A stretch of 64,000 nt of DNA from Ignavibacteriales bacterium (GTDB lineage Bacteria; Bacteroidota; Ignavibacteria; Ignavibacteriales; Melioribacteraceae): assembly GCA_021740915.1 (NCBI GenBank), contig JAIOYW010000016.1, forward strand, positions 41,573 to 105,572, written 5' to 3'. Under the pieces are notes generated by a model. That model searched no databases. It was not told the DNA's origin and saw nothing but the letters and a program-made list of their open reading frames with translations. Within the stretch, counting starts at the first letter, position 1, and each line of letters begins with the position of its first letter. Positions 36,977 through 46,304 of this stretch are shown in pieces. A program made the position numbers and the translations under genes.

Positions 36977-38818
36977 TTATTTCATAAGAAGCATCTTAAT
37001 TATACTTTGGCTTTGATTTGATATTAATTCGGCGAAATAAATCCCGCCGCTTAATGATTCATCCGAAAAATATATTTCATGTTTGCCAGCTTTATAAAAT
37101 CCTTTCGCAACTGTACTCACTTCTTGTCCTAGTAAATCGAAGACCTTTAACGAAATATCGCCATCTTCAGGGATATCAAATAACAACATAGTCCCCGGAT
37201 TAAATGGATTGGGATAATTTCGTAATAAGGCGTAATTCAATTCCTGCTCAGCATCAACCTGAATTATCTCAGAATAGTTTATTGATCCGTCAAAATCAAC
37301 CTGCCGCAGCCGGTATTCAATCTGCGCGGACGCAAGGACTTTATCGATATAGGAATAATTCGTCACATCAGTGGAATTACCAGAACCCCTGACGAAATAA
37401 ATTTCATCCCAGTTTTTGTCTCCCACAATTTTTCTTTCGATGGCAAATCCAAGATTATTTGTTTCGGAAGCTGTTTTCCATGTCAATTTTACTTGTCCCT
37501 TCTGCATTACTGCTTCAAAAGCAAATAATTCAACAGGGACAGGAATGTCATTATCAAAGTATTTTGCTGTCCAAATACTGAGAGTTGTTCCGTCCATTCG
37601 TGTCCAGATTGGATAAACGTTCCTTTTATATGCGGCAATTCCAATATAATCACCAAAAAAAACATTTGACTGGGGTGTAAATGATGACTGGCTTACTTTG
37701 AAATTAATGAATGATTCCCCGCCATCTGTTGATTTTGCCATGTAAACATCTGTCGTATTACCGGAAGTGTTTCTTCTGTCGTAAAAAACCGCATAAATAA
37801 TTCCAGTTGTGGAATCCACAGTCATCCAGTGAAAAAACTGATGCCTGCCTGAATTGTCATCATTAACTTTAAGCGGATCAGACCATGTTTCGCCTTTGTC
37901 TGAAGATTTAATAAAAAAAACATCCGTATTCTGGCTTCCGGCTCTCTGATCGCTCCACATAACGTAAACATTTCCCCTGAAAATGGAATTACTGATATCA
38001 GTTGCAGTTACCGGAAACCCATTCGCACGGTATATTCCCGACACTGCAAAATCCCATCCTCCTGGCTGATCTGCAATTATTTTATCTTGACCAAAGGTAT
38101 TTCCCCCATCAAAAGACCGGTCAAAATATATCTTATTGTAGGCAGACCAGGCAGTATATATTTCCCCATTTGGTCCAACTGCAGGCACAGCTCCTTCGAC
38201 TGTATTATCTTCATCCACACAATCGCCGCCGCGTTCACTTATTCTAATGGGAGATGACCAATTTAAACCGCCGTCTGTACTTTTTGAAAAAAGTATCCTG
38301 CTGCTGTCCTGGGTCGAGCCACTCCCGTAAGTATCAAATTCAGTCCAAAAAGCATATACATTATTCCTGTATTGCGAATTAGTGTGGTCAACTGCAAGCC
38401 ATTCCTTATCCTGATTCCTGGGAAATGAGTAACCAATTCCTGCTCCGTCATTCCATGAATTACCATTATTTGTAGTTCTCTGGACAACTATCCTGTCGAT
38501 CCAATATCCACTTATCGGATCAGATAAATGAGCAAATAATAGGTTCCCATTCACATCATAAACGAGGACGGGATCACCCCAAACCCCCAAATTTGAAGTT
38601 AACGTGGTCGTATTCCAGGTCTTACCCGAATCTGAGGAAAAATAATAGTAGTTTAGATTTGAACCGGCTGCTATATACTTTGAATTAACAGGATTAATCG
38701 CGATACAAACCTCCTCAGGAGAATTAGCTCCGATTGCGCTGACACGATAATTCTGAATCTGTGAAAAAACAGAACTGGCAAAAATCAATAGTCCCATTAA
38801 AAATGAGGAGCTTTTCAT
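36977..38818 (-). CDS. T9SS-exported sialidase-like beta-propeller protein
   Basis: 613 aa. A signal peptide (ends about SVFSQ) is followed by a six-bladed propeller marked by six Asp-box motifs (SDSGKTW, TNNGNSW, STDGGLNW, SFDGGNTF, SSDKGETW, STDGGESF) over residues ~65-385. A TWKTASETNNLGFAIERK beta-domain follows at ~430, then a T9SS sorting domain starting NYPNPFNPGTMLLFDI. The catalytic Arg/Tyr set of true sialidases cannot be verified, so it may be a glycan-binding or exo-glycosidase-like protein. Confidence 0.85.
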   Translation of the reverse strand: MKSSSFLMGLLIFASSVFSQIQNYRVSAIGANSPEEVCIAINPVNSKYIAAGSNLNYYYFSSDSGKTWNTTTLTSNLGVWGDPVLVYDVNGNLLFAHLSDPISGYWIDRIVVQRTTNNGNSWNDGAGIGYSFPRNQDKEWLAVDHTNSQYRNNVYAFWTEFDTYGSGSTQDSSRILFSKSTDGGLNWSSPIRISERGGDCVDEDNTVEGAVPAVGPNGEIYTAWSAYNKIYFDRSFDGGNTFGQDKIIADQPGGWDFAVSGIYRANGFPVTATDISNSIFRGNVYVMWSDQRAGSQNTDVFFIKSSDKGETWSDPLKVNDDNSGRHQFFHWMTVDSTTGIIYAVFYDRRNTSGNTTDVYMAKSTDGGESFINFKVSQSSFTPQSNVFFGDYIGIAAYKRNVYPIWTRMDGTTLSIWTAKYFDNDIPVPVELFAFEAVMQKGQVKLTWKTASETNNLGFAIERKIVGDKNWDEIYFVRGSGNSTDVTNYSYIDKVLASAQIEYRLRQVDFDGSINYSEIIQVDAEQELNYALLRNYPNPFNPGTMLLFDIPEDGDISLKVFDLLGQEVSTVAKGFYKAGKHEIYFSDESLSGGIYFAELISNQSQSIIKMLLMK

Positions 38819-38820
38819 AT

Positions 38821-39534
38821 TTATCCCCTGATTAAACTGATCATTTCCTTAATAGCTTTTTCGATACCTACAAAAACAGAATGAGCGATAACCGCCTGAC
38901 CAATGGACACTTCATCAATAGTATTTATTGATGCAATGTCCCTGGTATTATGATAATTCAGTCCATGCCCGGCATTAACACTTAAATCAAGGCTTTTGGC
39001 GTATTCAGCCGCCGTACAAATTCTGCTTAGCTCATTGTGGTAATCACTTTCATTCTTTGCGTTTGCGAAAACCCCGGTATGTATTTCAATAAACTGTGCC
39101 CCAATCTCTTTTGAAAGGTCAATGATATCTTTTTCCGGTTCGATAAATAATGAAACTGGAATACCTGACCCGTCAAGAATTTTTATTGCTTCTCTGAGCC
39201 TGATTTTTTGCCCCTTAACATCGAGCCCGCCTTCGGTCGTGAGCTCTTCACGTTTTTCGGGAACAAGAGTTACTAATTCAGGTTTTGTCGTACAGGCAAT
39301 TCCGATTATCTCATCTGTTGCCGCCATTTCAAGATCAAGTTTAGTTTTAATGACTTCTCTCAGGATCTGAAGATCCTTGTCCTTAATATGTCTCCTGTCC
39401 TCACGCAAATGAACAACAATGCCATCAACACCAAATTCTTCCGCCATAAGAGCATATGTAACAGGATCGGGCCGGTTTTCACCTCTTGCATTTCTTAAAA
39501 ATGCCACATGATCAATATTTATGCTGAATTTCAT
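38821..39534 (-). CDS. pdxJ: Pyridoxine 5'-phosphate synthase
   Basis: Condenses 3-amino-2-oxopropyl phosphate with 1-deoxyxylulose 5-phosphate to pyridoxine phosphate. Motifs: SINIDHVAFLRNARG (residues 3-17), VVHLREDRRHIKDKDL (40-55), the catalytic-site LVPEKREELTTEGG (about 90-103) and NAGHGLNYHN near 190. 237 aa, standard. It leads into the sialidase-like gene 2 bp downstream, a pairing without a clear logic. Confidence 0.97.
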   Translation of the reverse strand: MKFSINIDHVAFLRNARGENRPDPVTYALMAEEFGVDGIVVHLREDRRHIKDKDLQILREVIKTKLDLEMAATDEIIGIACTTKPELVTLVPEKREELTTEGGLDVKGQKIRLREAIKILDGSGIPVSLFIEPEKDIIDLSKEIGAQFIEIHTGVFANAKNESDYHNELSRICTAAEYAKSLDLSVNAGHGLNYHNTRDIASINTIDEVSIGQAVIAHSVFVGIEKAIKEMISLIRG

Positions 39535-39549
39535 CTTTAAGCCATTTAA

Positions 39550-40329
39550 TTAGAAAAATAAATTAAAAAATGCTTCCGGACCATAACCAAATTCCTGAGC
39601 ACGGAAGCGCAACGATGCAATTAAATCCATTAGAAAAATAACCGAAAAATGAATTAAAACGCAATAATAAAATGAACGAACTCTCAATGCAATGAAACCA
39701 AGAAGGATTGCACCGGGAATTGCACCCAAAGTTTCCATGAATGGTTTCCCATTATGCAGTATTACAAAAGGGATTGCCTGAATAAAAATTGCCTCATTGC
39801 CAAACTTTTCATAAAGCCCATTCAACATAAAGCCTCTCCATATAAATTCCCATCCGGTCATATATATAAGAAGTGCAAATTCATAAATAAAAAACGTATT
39901 CCAGGAAATCCTGGCAGTAGGCAGATGGGGGTATTGTTCAACAAAAGAGGTAGTAGAAGAGGCAAACCATATTATAGGTACCATAAACATAACTGCAATA
40001 ATTGTAAGTAATAAACCCTGCTTGATGTCTCCGAATCTGAAACCATAATCCGCAGGCTTTTCTTTAAGTACAAAATAAATAATGAGAATCGGTAAGAGTA
40101 TGAATGTGAGAGAATCACCAATGAACCAGTAAAGATATTCAAAGAACAAACCCTCTGTAATATCTTCAAAATACTGATAAAAAATATTTTCTCTAAAAAA
40201 TCTGCGCGAAGTGAAATACCATGATAAAGTCTGAATTATCAGGACGGATACAATAATAATAATAGTTTTTCGATCTGTCCGCTTTAAGAAAGTGACAAAA
40301 TCAAATAATGTATCCCGTAATATTTTCAA
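39550..40329 (-). CDS. CPBP-family intramembrane protease homolog
   Basis: 259 aa, about eight helices. The start is TTG at 40329 with a GAGG site 7 bp before it; no ATG fits better. The CPBP (ABI, Rce1-like) motifs are present in altered form: WEFIWRGFM (usual EExxxR, here only one Glu), FVILHNGKP (FxxxH) and LIHFSVIF (HxxxN-type). The first Glu of the metal-binding pair appears to be Trp, so activity is uncertain. Confidence 0.78.
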   Translation of the reverse strand: MKILRDTLFDFVTFLKRTDRKTIIIIVSVLIIQTLSWYFTSRRFFRENIFYQYFEDITEGLFFEYLYWFIGDSLTFILLPILIIYFVLKEKPADYGFRFGDIKQGLLLTIIAVMFMVPIIWFASSTTSFVEQYPHLPTARISWNTFFIYEFALLIYMTGWEFIWRGFMLNGLYEKFGNEAIFIQAIPFVILHNGKPFMETLGAIPGAILLGFIALRVRSFYYCVLIHFSVIFLMDLIASLRFRAQEFGYGPEAFFNLFF

Positions 40330-40460
40330 GTTTTTACCTCAATAATATAAATGCCTATACGTAAAATATAAAGGATTGCCAAATATTTCCTTTGATTAAT
40401 TACCTGAAATTTTTTAGCGTGATGACGGCTTCGGATATATAAATTACCGGATAAATAAAA

Positions 40461-40489
40461 AGCCTTGTTCTCCCTCAGAGAACAAGGCT
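40461..40489 (-). terminator. Intrinsic terminator after the saccharopine dehydrogenase gene
   Basis: A perfect 12-bp stem (AGCCTTGTTCTC at 40461-40472, complement at 40478-40489) with a 5-nt loop; on the minus strand it is followed by TTTTTATTTAT. It lies 22 bp after the stop of the 40512 gene. Confidence 0.9.
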
Positions 40490-40511
40490 AATCTAAGTTT
40501 GATAATCAGAT

Positions 40512-41837
40512 TTAGAGTTTTGTGTATGTATCCTTCATCCTGATATTCATATTTTCGAGTTCATCAAGAACAGGCAGATAAATTTCCGGCATATTAGGAA
40601 TATGAACGCCTGTAATATTAATTTTATCCTCAGCAATCATTCTTGCGGCAACCGCGGCAGGTAGACTGACCGTTCTTGCCATAGATGAGTCACCTGCGGG
40701 AATTCCAAAATCGATCATCAGAGAAGTTATAGCCTCCTTTGCTCCACCCGGAAATTCAGCGACAAACTGATGCTGAAGTACAATCATATCTCTTTCACCT
40801 GGCTGATATTTTAGTTTGCGTTCCATATGTACAGTCAGAAAATCCAAATAACTTGGGGGATCAGAGGATATAGTCTGCTCGCTAAATATTCCAAGCCATT
40901 CGAGCCTTTTCATTATGTCTGAATCTAGAGTTATTCCAGCCTTCTCAGCAAATTTTGCTCGGATATTGTCAGATGAATCAGCACCAATCAAAAATGCTAC
41001 AATTTCCTTCCAGGGCTTCCCATTAAGCTCAGGTCTATCTGTATCATCAAGAAATCCTGATCTGGAAATAACTAAAAGAGTTTCACACCAGCCGATATTC
41101 CTGAAAGTTCCACGAAAAATTGTTTTCGAATCGTTCAGACCGTAAAGATCTTTATAGATCATTGAATCACGATTTGGATAAACTTCCAGCTCCCCTGCTT
41201 CACCAACTTTTTTACGATGGACATAGGTAAACAGATCTTTACCTTGCAGTTTGATCTCGTTTCCATCTTTTCTGAATTGGGCATTATTTCTTCCTGCCAG
41301 AAGAACGCCCCTGGGACTCCATGAAAACTTATAGCCGAATGGGTTGTCATTAGCTTCTGGTGCCGGCAGTCCGCCACATACAGATTCAAAAGAAATAATT
41401 TTACCTTCTCTTTCATTCACATCATTAATAATTTTCATCGCGGACATATGATCAATGCCCGGATCGAGTCCGATCTCGTTCAGAAAAAGCACGCCTGCTT
41501 CCTTTGCTCTGGAGTCAAGTTCCTTCATTGCCGGACTAACATACGAAGTGGTTATTAAATGCTTTTTGTATTTCAGGCATAATTCTGCTACCTGAACGTG
41601 ATGGATATAAGGCAGAAGGCTGATGGCAATATCGCATTCACCAACAAGTTTTTCAAGCTTTACGTTATCCTTAACATTTAATTCAATCGCTGTCCCTTTA
41701 GGGTGATTCTCAATTAAAGCTTGTGCCTTACTTACAGTTCTGCTTGCTACAATTACTTTCATTTCCCCGTTTTCCAGTAAATAACGGACAAGGGGTCGGG
41801 TGACTAATCCTGCTCCTAAAACCAATATTCTTTTCAT
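40512..41837 (-). CDS. Saccharopine dehydrogenase (L-glutamate-forming, LYS9/AASS-C type)
   Basis: 441 aa. N-terminal Rossmann fold with GAGLVTRPLVRYL, ASRTVSKAQ and the family hallmark LLPYIHHVQVAELCLKYKKHLITTSY; then NEIGLDPGIDHMSA at about residue 125. It splits saccharopine into glutamate and 2-aminoadipate semialdehyde in lysine breakdown. The matching lysine-ketoglutarate reductase is the next gene upstream, so the two steps form one operon. This is the split form of the bifunctional enzyme of plants and animals. Lysine synthesis in reverse is a remote alternative. Confidence 0.9.
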   Translation of the reverse strand: MKRILVLGAGLVTRPLVRYLLENGEMKVIVASRTVSKAQALIENHPKGTAIELNVKDNVKLEKLVGECDIAISLLPYIHHVQVAELCLKYKKHLITTSYVSPAMKELDSRAKEAGVLFLNEIGLDPGIDHMSAMKIINDVNEREGKIISFESVCGGLPAPEANDNPFGYKFSWSPRGVLLAGRNNAQFRKDGNEIKLQGKDLFTYVHRKKVGEAGELEVYPNRDSMIYKDLYGLNDSKTIFRGTFRNIGWCETLLVISRSGFLDDTDRPELNGKPWKEIVAFLIGADSSDNIRAKFAEKAGITLDSDIMKRLEWLGIFSEQTISSDPPSYLDFLTVHMERKLKYQPGERDMIVLQHQFVAEFPGGAKEAITSLMIDFGIPAGDSSMARTVSLPAAVAARMIAEDKINITGVHIPNMPEIYLPVLDELENMNIRMKDTYTKL

Positions 41838-41876
41838 ACTTTCTCCATATTGGATATTCAGATATTATTTAAATGC

Positions 41877-41901
41877 AGAAAACGACTGTTTGCCGTTTTC
41901 T
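41877..41901 (-). other. Short hairpin between the two lysine-degradation genes
   Basis: AGAAAACG (41877-41884) pairs perfectly with CGTTTTCT (41894-41901) around a 9-nt loop. It overlaps the stop of the upstream gene and lies in the 62-bp spacer. There is no U-tract, so it is more likely an mRNA-stability or attenuating hairpin than a full terminator. Confidence 0.4.
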
Positions 41902-43189
41902 ATACAATATATTTTTGTAAATAACTGTATTTCGGAGTCAATTTCCCATTGTAAACAATTACCGCCTTTTTAATTTCCGGCGGCAAATTATAATTTTCGA
42001 ATTCAACATCTTTTTTTGCTGCAGCAACTGCAGGTATAAATGGTTTCAATGATTTACTGAAACCGGCTGAGGCATCCCTCGGAAGTTCAGCAGGCAGGTT
42101 ATCAATAGCAATCACAGAAACGCCATCGCCAGAAAATCCATCGACAAATTCACTTGTTTCCGGGTTATATACGAAAGAAGGAATATCTGGTGTGGTAATT
42201 TTTGCGGTAATCTCAACGGCGCCATCAATATCACAACTTATGTCTCCAATTACCTCAAGTCTTGTCTTATTGTTCTTTAAGAATTCTTTGGTGATCAAAC
42301 GCGGATACTTTTCGTCCCAATAAATAGCATTAACAAATATTGAAAGTCTTGGAATCTGGTTATTGAATTTCGATTTATACAAAACCGGTTGGTTGAAATA
42401 TTCCTGTAAGTCAAATTTCTCCGGCGACTCAATTCTTTCAAACATATCACTTTCTTTGAACACAATTTTATAAACTTTATTCCTGATAAGAGAATTAATA
42501 TCTCCGGAAAAATCTGGCGATAGTGATTCGACCGGCAGAACATCGTAAATTTCCTGCGCTCCTAGTGATACATTGCCATAACCGGCAAATCCGGCAATAA
42601 CAGGGTGAATTTCTTTCGGAACACCATGTTTTTTAATTTTTTCACCCAAATCCCTGAGTGCATCCTTTGCTTCATCTACATCATGATACTGATAAGATTG
42701 CTTCAGCGCTTCAAAATCATTCGATATTCCATGAGCTGCAAGCCTCTGACCATAGCCAAAGAGCGTGTCAATCATTCCTGCAAGTCCGGCATATCTTCCG
42801 AAAAATACAAGTCTCCTGCCTTTCTCATCTGCGATGCACTCATAATCAATCAGGGTGCATTCATTTTGAATGAGATGTTTCAGCATCGGCATATTATATT
42901 TCTGGGCTTTGATCGTGTGCGAAAAAAATATGAATGTTTTTCCCGGGAGCAGGTATTTAACAGGTATTTCCTTAACAGCAATAATAATTTCGTTCTGATA
43001 GATATCGTTTACGGTTTCGATGCCGGCATTGGCATATTCTTCCTCTGTATATGAACGCCTCTCAAATTTTTCAACAAAAACAGTGATACCATGTTTTTCC
43101 TTGAGCTCCCTCAAATCTTCAGGTATAAGCGGAACCCGTCGTTCCCAAATATTTTTATCTTCCTTCCGTATTCCGATCCTCTGCAACAT
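41900..43189 (-). CDS. Lysine-ketoglutarate reductase (AASS N-terminal/LKR type)
   Basis: 429 aa, related to alanine dehydrogenase/transhydrogenase. It begins IGIRKEDKNIWERRVPLIPEDL and shows FFSHTIKAQKYNMPML, FFGRYAGLAGMIDTL and the GFAGYGNVSLGAQEI dinucleotide-binding stretch. These are the LKR features of the animal/plant bifunctional enzyme; it joins lysine and 2-oxoglutarate to saccharopine using NADPH. Together with the downstream saccharopine dehydrogenase it gives the first two steps of lysine catabolism. Confidence 0.88.
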   Translation of the reverse strand: MLQRIGIRKEDKNIWERRVPLIPEDLRELKEKHGITVFVEKFERRSYTEEEYANAGIETVNDIYQNEIIIAVKEIPVKYLLPGKTFIFFSHTIKAQKYNMPMLKHLIQNECTLIDYECIADEKGRRLVFFGRYAGLAGMIDTLFGYGQRLAAHGISNDFEALKQSYQYHDVDEAKDALRDLGEKIKKHGVPKEIHPVIAGFAGYGNVSLGAQEIYDVLPVESLSPDFSGDINSLIRNKVYKIVFKESDMFERIESPEKFDLQEYFNQPVLYKSKFNNQIPRLSIFVNAIYWDEKYPRLITKEFLKNNKTRLEVIGDISCDIDGAVEITAKITTPDIPSFVYNPETSEFVDGFSGDGVSVIAIDNLPAELPRDASAGFSKSLKPFIPAVAAAKKDVEFENYNLPPEIKKAVIVYNGKLTPKYSYLQKYIV

Positions 43190-43299
43190 TTAAACCCCGC
43201 AAGTGAAAAATTACTTTAAGTTCTAATTTACGAATTTTAACGTAGTTATTCCATTTTAGCCTATAAAATAAGGGTTAAATGAAATACATTGAATAAAAA

Positions 43300-43329
43300 A
43301 AGGCTGTCCCCGGAAGCAGAGACAGCCTT
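43300..43329 (-). terminator. Intrinsic terminator after dnaK
   Basis: AAGGCTGTC (43300-43308) pairs with GACAGCCTT (43321-43329). On the minus strand the stem is followed by TTTTTTATTC. It lies 27 bp after the dnaK stop. Confidence 0.85.
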
Positions 43330-43356
43330 AATTTAACATCTTATTCGAATACTATT

Positions 43357-45273
43357 CTATTTTTTGTCGTCATCAACCACTTCATAGGAGGCATCTTCTA
43401 CATTCTTATCCTTAGGTGGTTCATTCGATTGAGGCGGTTCCTGATAAGCCTGTTGTTCAGCGCCCTGTGCACCGGGAGCCTGATAAAGTTTTTCGGAAAC
43501 CTCATTCCATATTTTTGATAGATTTTCTGTTGCAGATTTAATCACATCATTATCATCTGCTTTTAATGCTTCTTCAAGCTTTGCGATTCCATCTTCAAGG
43601 CGACCAACGTATTCAGCAGGAATTTTTTCCTTCATTTCACTCATCTGCTTTTTGGTCTGGAAAATAAGATTATCAGCTGTATTTCTGATCTCTACATTTT
43701 CGCGTTTCTTTTTATCAGATTCTGCATTTATCTTAGCTTCATTTTTCATTTTTTCGATCTCATCCTTATTAAGACCACTTGAAGCCGTTATCCTTATACT
43801 TTGTTCTTTTCCTGTCGCTTTATCTTTAGCTGAAACATGTAAAATACCATTGGCATCGATATCGAATTTTACTTCAACCTGTGGAACACCGCGTGGTGCT
43901 GGTGGAATTCCATCGAGATGGAATTTACCCAGAGTCCTGTTGTCCGCTGCCATAGGTCTTTCACCCTGAATAATGTGTATTTCCACGCTGGGCTGATTAT
44001 CTGAAGCAGTTGAAAATATTTCACTCTTTGTTGTTGGTATGGTGGAATTGGATTCGATCATTTTGGTCATTACACCACCCAATGTTTCTATCCCGAGTGA
44101 AAGCGGAGTAACATCAAGAAGCAACACATCTTTTATTTCCCCTGCAAGTACGCCGCCCTGAATCGCAGCCCCGATTGCCACCACTTCATCAGGATTAACG
44201 CCTCTGTGCGGTTCTTTTCCAAAGAGTTTTTTGACTATCTCCTGGACTTTCGGAACTCTTGTTGATCCGCCAACAAGAATAACTTCATCTATTTGCGATG
44301 GGGATACTCCTGCGTCCTTCATAGCTTTTTCACAGGGTGAAACGCTCCTCGAAATAAGGTCATCGATAAGCTGTTCAAATTTAGCTCTTGTTAGAGTGAT
44401 ATTGATATGTTTGGGACCATCGGCAGTTGCGGTAATGTAAGGAATATTGATGTCTGTCTGCAAAGATGATGACAACTCAATCTTGGCTTTTTCAGCAGCA
44501 TCCTTTAACCTCTGTAGAGCCATCGGGTCTTTTTTAAGATCCATACCTTCCTGTTTTTTGAATTCATCATTAAGGAAGTCAATAATTCTCTGGTCAAAGT
44601 CATCCCCGCCGAGATGAGTATCTCCGTTGGTGGACTTCACCTCGAAAACGCCGTCACCAATTTGAAGAATCGATATATCGAATGTCCCGCCTCCAAGATC
44701 GTACACCGCTACAAGCTGTTCTTTATGCTTTTTGTCGAGACCATAAGCCAGAGCTGCCGCAGTCGGCTCATTAATAATCCTCTTTACAGTCAATCCTGCA
44801 ATCTCTCCGGCATCCTTTGTTGCCTGACGCTGCGCATCATTGAAATAAGCAGGAACAGTAATTACGGCTTCAGTTACTTCCTGCCCCAGATAATCTTCAG
44901 CAGTTTTTTTCATTTTCTGAAGAACCATAGCGCTGATTTCCGGTGGTGAAAATAACTTGTCACCAATTTTAACACGTGCACTGTTATTCTCGCCAGCCAC
45001 AACCGAATAAGGGACTTCTTTGAGTTCTTGTCCAACTTCTTCGAGTCTTCGTCCCATAAAACGCTTAATTGAAAATATTGTATTTGTCGGATTTGTAACT
45101 GCCTGGCGTTTAGCGGGCTGTCCTACTAATCTTTCACCTGATTTTGCAAAACCTATTATGGAAGGAGTTGTCCTTCCTCCTTCTGAATTCTGTATTACAA
45201 CCGGTTCATTACCCTCCATCACCGAGACGCATGAATTAGTTGTACCAAGGTCGATTCCTATTATTTTTCCCAT
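43357..45273 (-). CDS. dnaK: Molecular chaperone DnaK (Hsp70)
   Basis: 638 aa Hsp70. The ATPase domain starts with [13 protein letters not shown] and has [12 protein letters not shown] and [12 protein letters not shown]; the substrate domain follows from about residue 385 ([20 protein letters not shown]), and the tail is acidic with the usual DEVDDDKK-like end (EVVDDDKK). It is a single-gene unit here: no grpE, dnaJ or hrcA lies next to it, and no CIRCE element is visible upstream, so control must differ from the HrcA type. Confidence 0.98.
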   Translation of the reverse strand: MGKIIGIDLGTTNSCVSVMEGNEPVVIQNSEGGRTTPSIIGFAKSGERLVGQPAKRQAVTNPTNTIFSIKRFMGRRLEEVGQELKEVPYSVVAGENNSARVKIGDKLFSPPEISAMVLQKMKKTAEDYLGQEVTEAVITVPAYFNDAQRQATKDAGEIAGLTVKRIINEPTAAALAYGLDKKHKEQLVAVYDLGGGTFDISILQIGDGVFEVKSTNGDTHLGGDDFDQRIIDFLNDEFKKQEGMDLKKDPMALQRLKDAAEKAKIELSSSLQTDINIPYITATADGPKHINITLTRAKFEQLIDDLISRSVSPCEKAMKDAGVSPSQIDEVILVGGSTRVPKVQEIVKKLFGKEPHRGVNPDEVVAIGAAIQGGVLAGEIKDVLLLDVTPLSLGIETLGGVMTKMIESNSTIPTTKSEIFSTASDNQPSVEIHIIQGERPMAADNRTLGKFHLDGIPPAPRGVPQVEVKFDIDANGILHVSAKDKATGKEQSIRITASSGLNKDEIEKMKNEAKINAESDKKKRENVEIRNTADNLIFQTKKQMSEMKEKIPAEYVGRLEDGIAKLEEALKADDNDVIKSATENLSKIWNEVSEKLYQAPGAQGAEQQAYQEPPQSNEPPKDKNVEDASYEVVDDDKK

Positions 45274-45518
45274 ATTTACCTCTTAAATTAAAAAACCTTA
45301 TATTTACAATTGAAACTATTAACTTATTTCAACTATCGTGCCATACTAACCAGCACAGTAATCTATTGAAATACAACACTTTAGTTTCCCAATAGATAAT
45401 ATTTTTTGTATGACATCCTGTCGTTTTAACTGCCACAATGTCATTTATGCCCTGGACATACAAAAACATACTATCAATTTACAAGTAATCATTATTTTGT
45501 CACATTTAGTATGTCATA
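45274..45518. promoter_or_regulatory. Divergent dnaK-birA control region with repeated TGTCA motifs
   Basis: 245 bp without a gene. It has TGTCA at 45439, 45498, 45512 and 45520, plus TGACA at 45411, forming the dyad ATGACA (45410-45415) / TGTCAT (45439-45444). A longer inverted repeat, TTTTTGTATG (45403-45412) / CATACAAAAA (45457-45466), brackets the same area. This looks like an operator cluster for dnaK and/or birA. No CIRCE inverted repeat is present. Confidence 0.45.
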
Positions 45519-46304
45519 ATGTCAGATATCAATTTTAACCTTGAAGAATTCAACCTGCAGCTTGATACCCATTTTATCGGGACAAATATTTATTTTCTGG
45601 ATCATGTTGAATCCACTAATTCTTACCTCATGTCAAGAAACGAAGACTTTGAGAATGGTACAGTTGTAATTGCCGAGACCCAAACTAAAGGAAGAGGACG
45701 CCTCGACAGAACATGGCTTAGCGATCCGAAAGTCAACCTGACTTTCTCTATTGCTCTCACAAAAAAAGATTTGTTCACTTCACCTGCAATGATAAATTTT
45801 GCGGCTTCTCTCGCTGTCGCCAATGCTTTACAAAATTTATTCCAGCTTCCTGTCGAACTCAAGTGGCCAAATGATGTTCTAGTTAAGGGGAAAAAGATTT
45901 CAGGAATACTCATGGAATCTATTTCTGCCGGGAGCGAAATCACAAGAATGGTAGTTGGATTCGGAATAAATGTGAATCAGTCAAATTTTCCGGGTAAATA
46001 TTTAATTCTTCCCACATCTGTTAAGAATGAATACCGGGGTCCAATCTCACGTGAACGTATTCTCAGTGAAGTGCTCAACCTGTTTGAACAGTATCTGGGA
46101 TTCCTGAAATTTGATAAAAAAATGCTCCTTCAATCATGGAAAGAAAAATGCAGAATGATTGGTGAAAAGGTGAAAATAGAATCTGGTGACACACAAAGAT
46201 TTGGTGTTTTTGTGGATGTGGATGTGGATGGATTTTTGCTCTTCAGAGAAGGCGCACAAACTTCAAAAATTACTTTTGGCGATGTAAGCCTCAGAGGACA
46301 ATAA
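45519..46304 (+). CDS. birA: Biotin-[acetyl-CoA-carboxylase] ligase
   Basis: 261 aa class I biotin protein ligase without an N-terminal DNA-binding domain, so no BirA-type repressor function is expected. Motifs: HVESTNSYL near residue 30, the biotinoyl-AMP loop TKGRGRLDRTWLS and VELKWPNDVLVKGKKISGIL. It biotinylates the carboxylase carrier protein; the accD gene lies 3 kb away. The stop is directly followed by the coaX ATG. Confidence 0.95.
   Translation: MSDINFNLEEFNLQLDTHFIGTNIYFLDHVESTNSYLMSRNEDFENGTVVIAETQTKGRGRLDRTWLSDPKVNLTFSIALTKKDLFTSPAMINFAASLAVANALQNLFQLPVELKWPNDVLVKGKKISGILMESISAGSEITRMVVGFGINVNQSNFPGKYLILPTSVKNEYRGPISRERILSEVLNLFEQYLGFLKFDKKMLLQSWKEKCRMIGEKVKIESGDTQRFGVFVDVDVDGFLLFREGAQTSKITFGDVSLRGQ

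Noticed and set aside
45274..45518. CIRCE element or sigma54 promoter upstream of dnaK
   Set aside because: No TTAGCACTC-N9-GAGTGCTAA dyad is present, and the GTGGCAG stretch on the minus strand lacks the -12 TTGC at the right distance.
46208..46231. Short tandem repeat of GTGGAT inside birA
   Set aside because: It only encodes the VDVDVDG beta-hairpin and is too short to be a real repeat locus.
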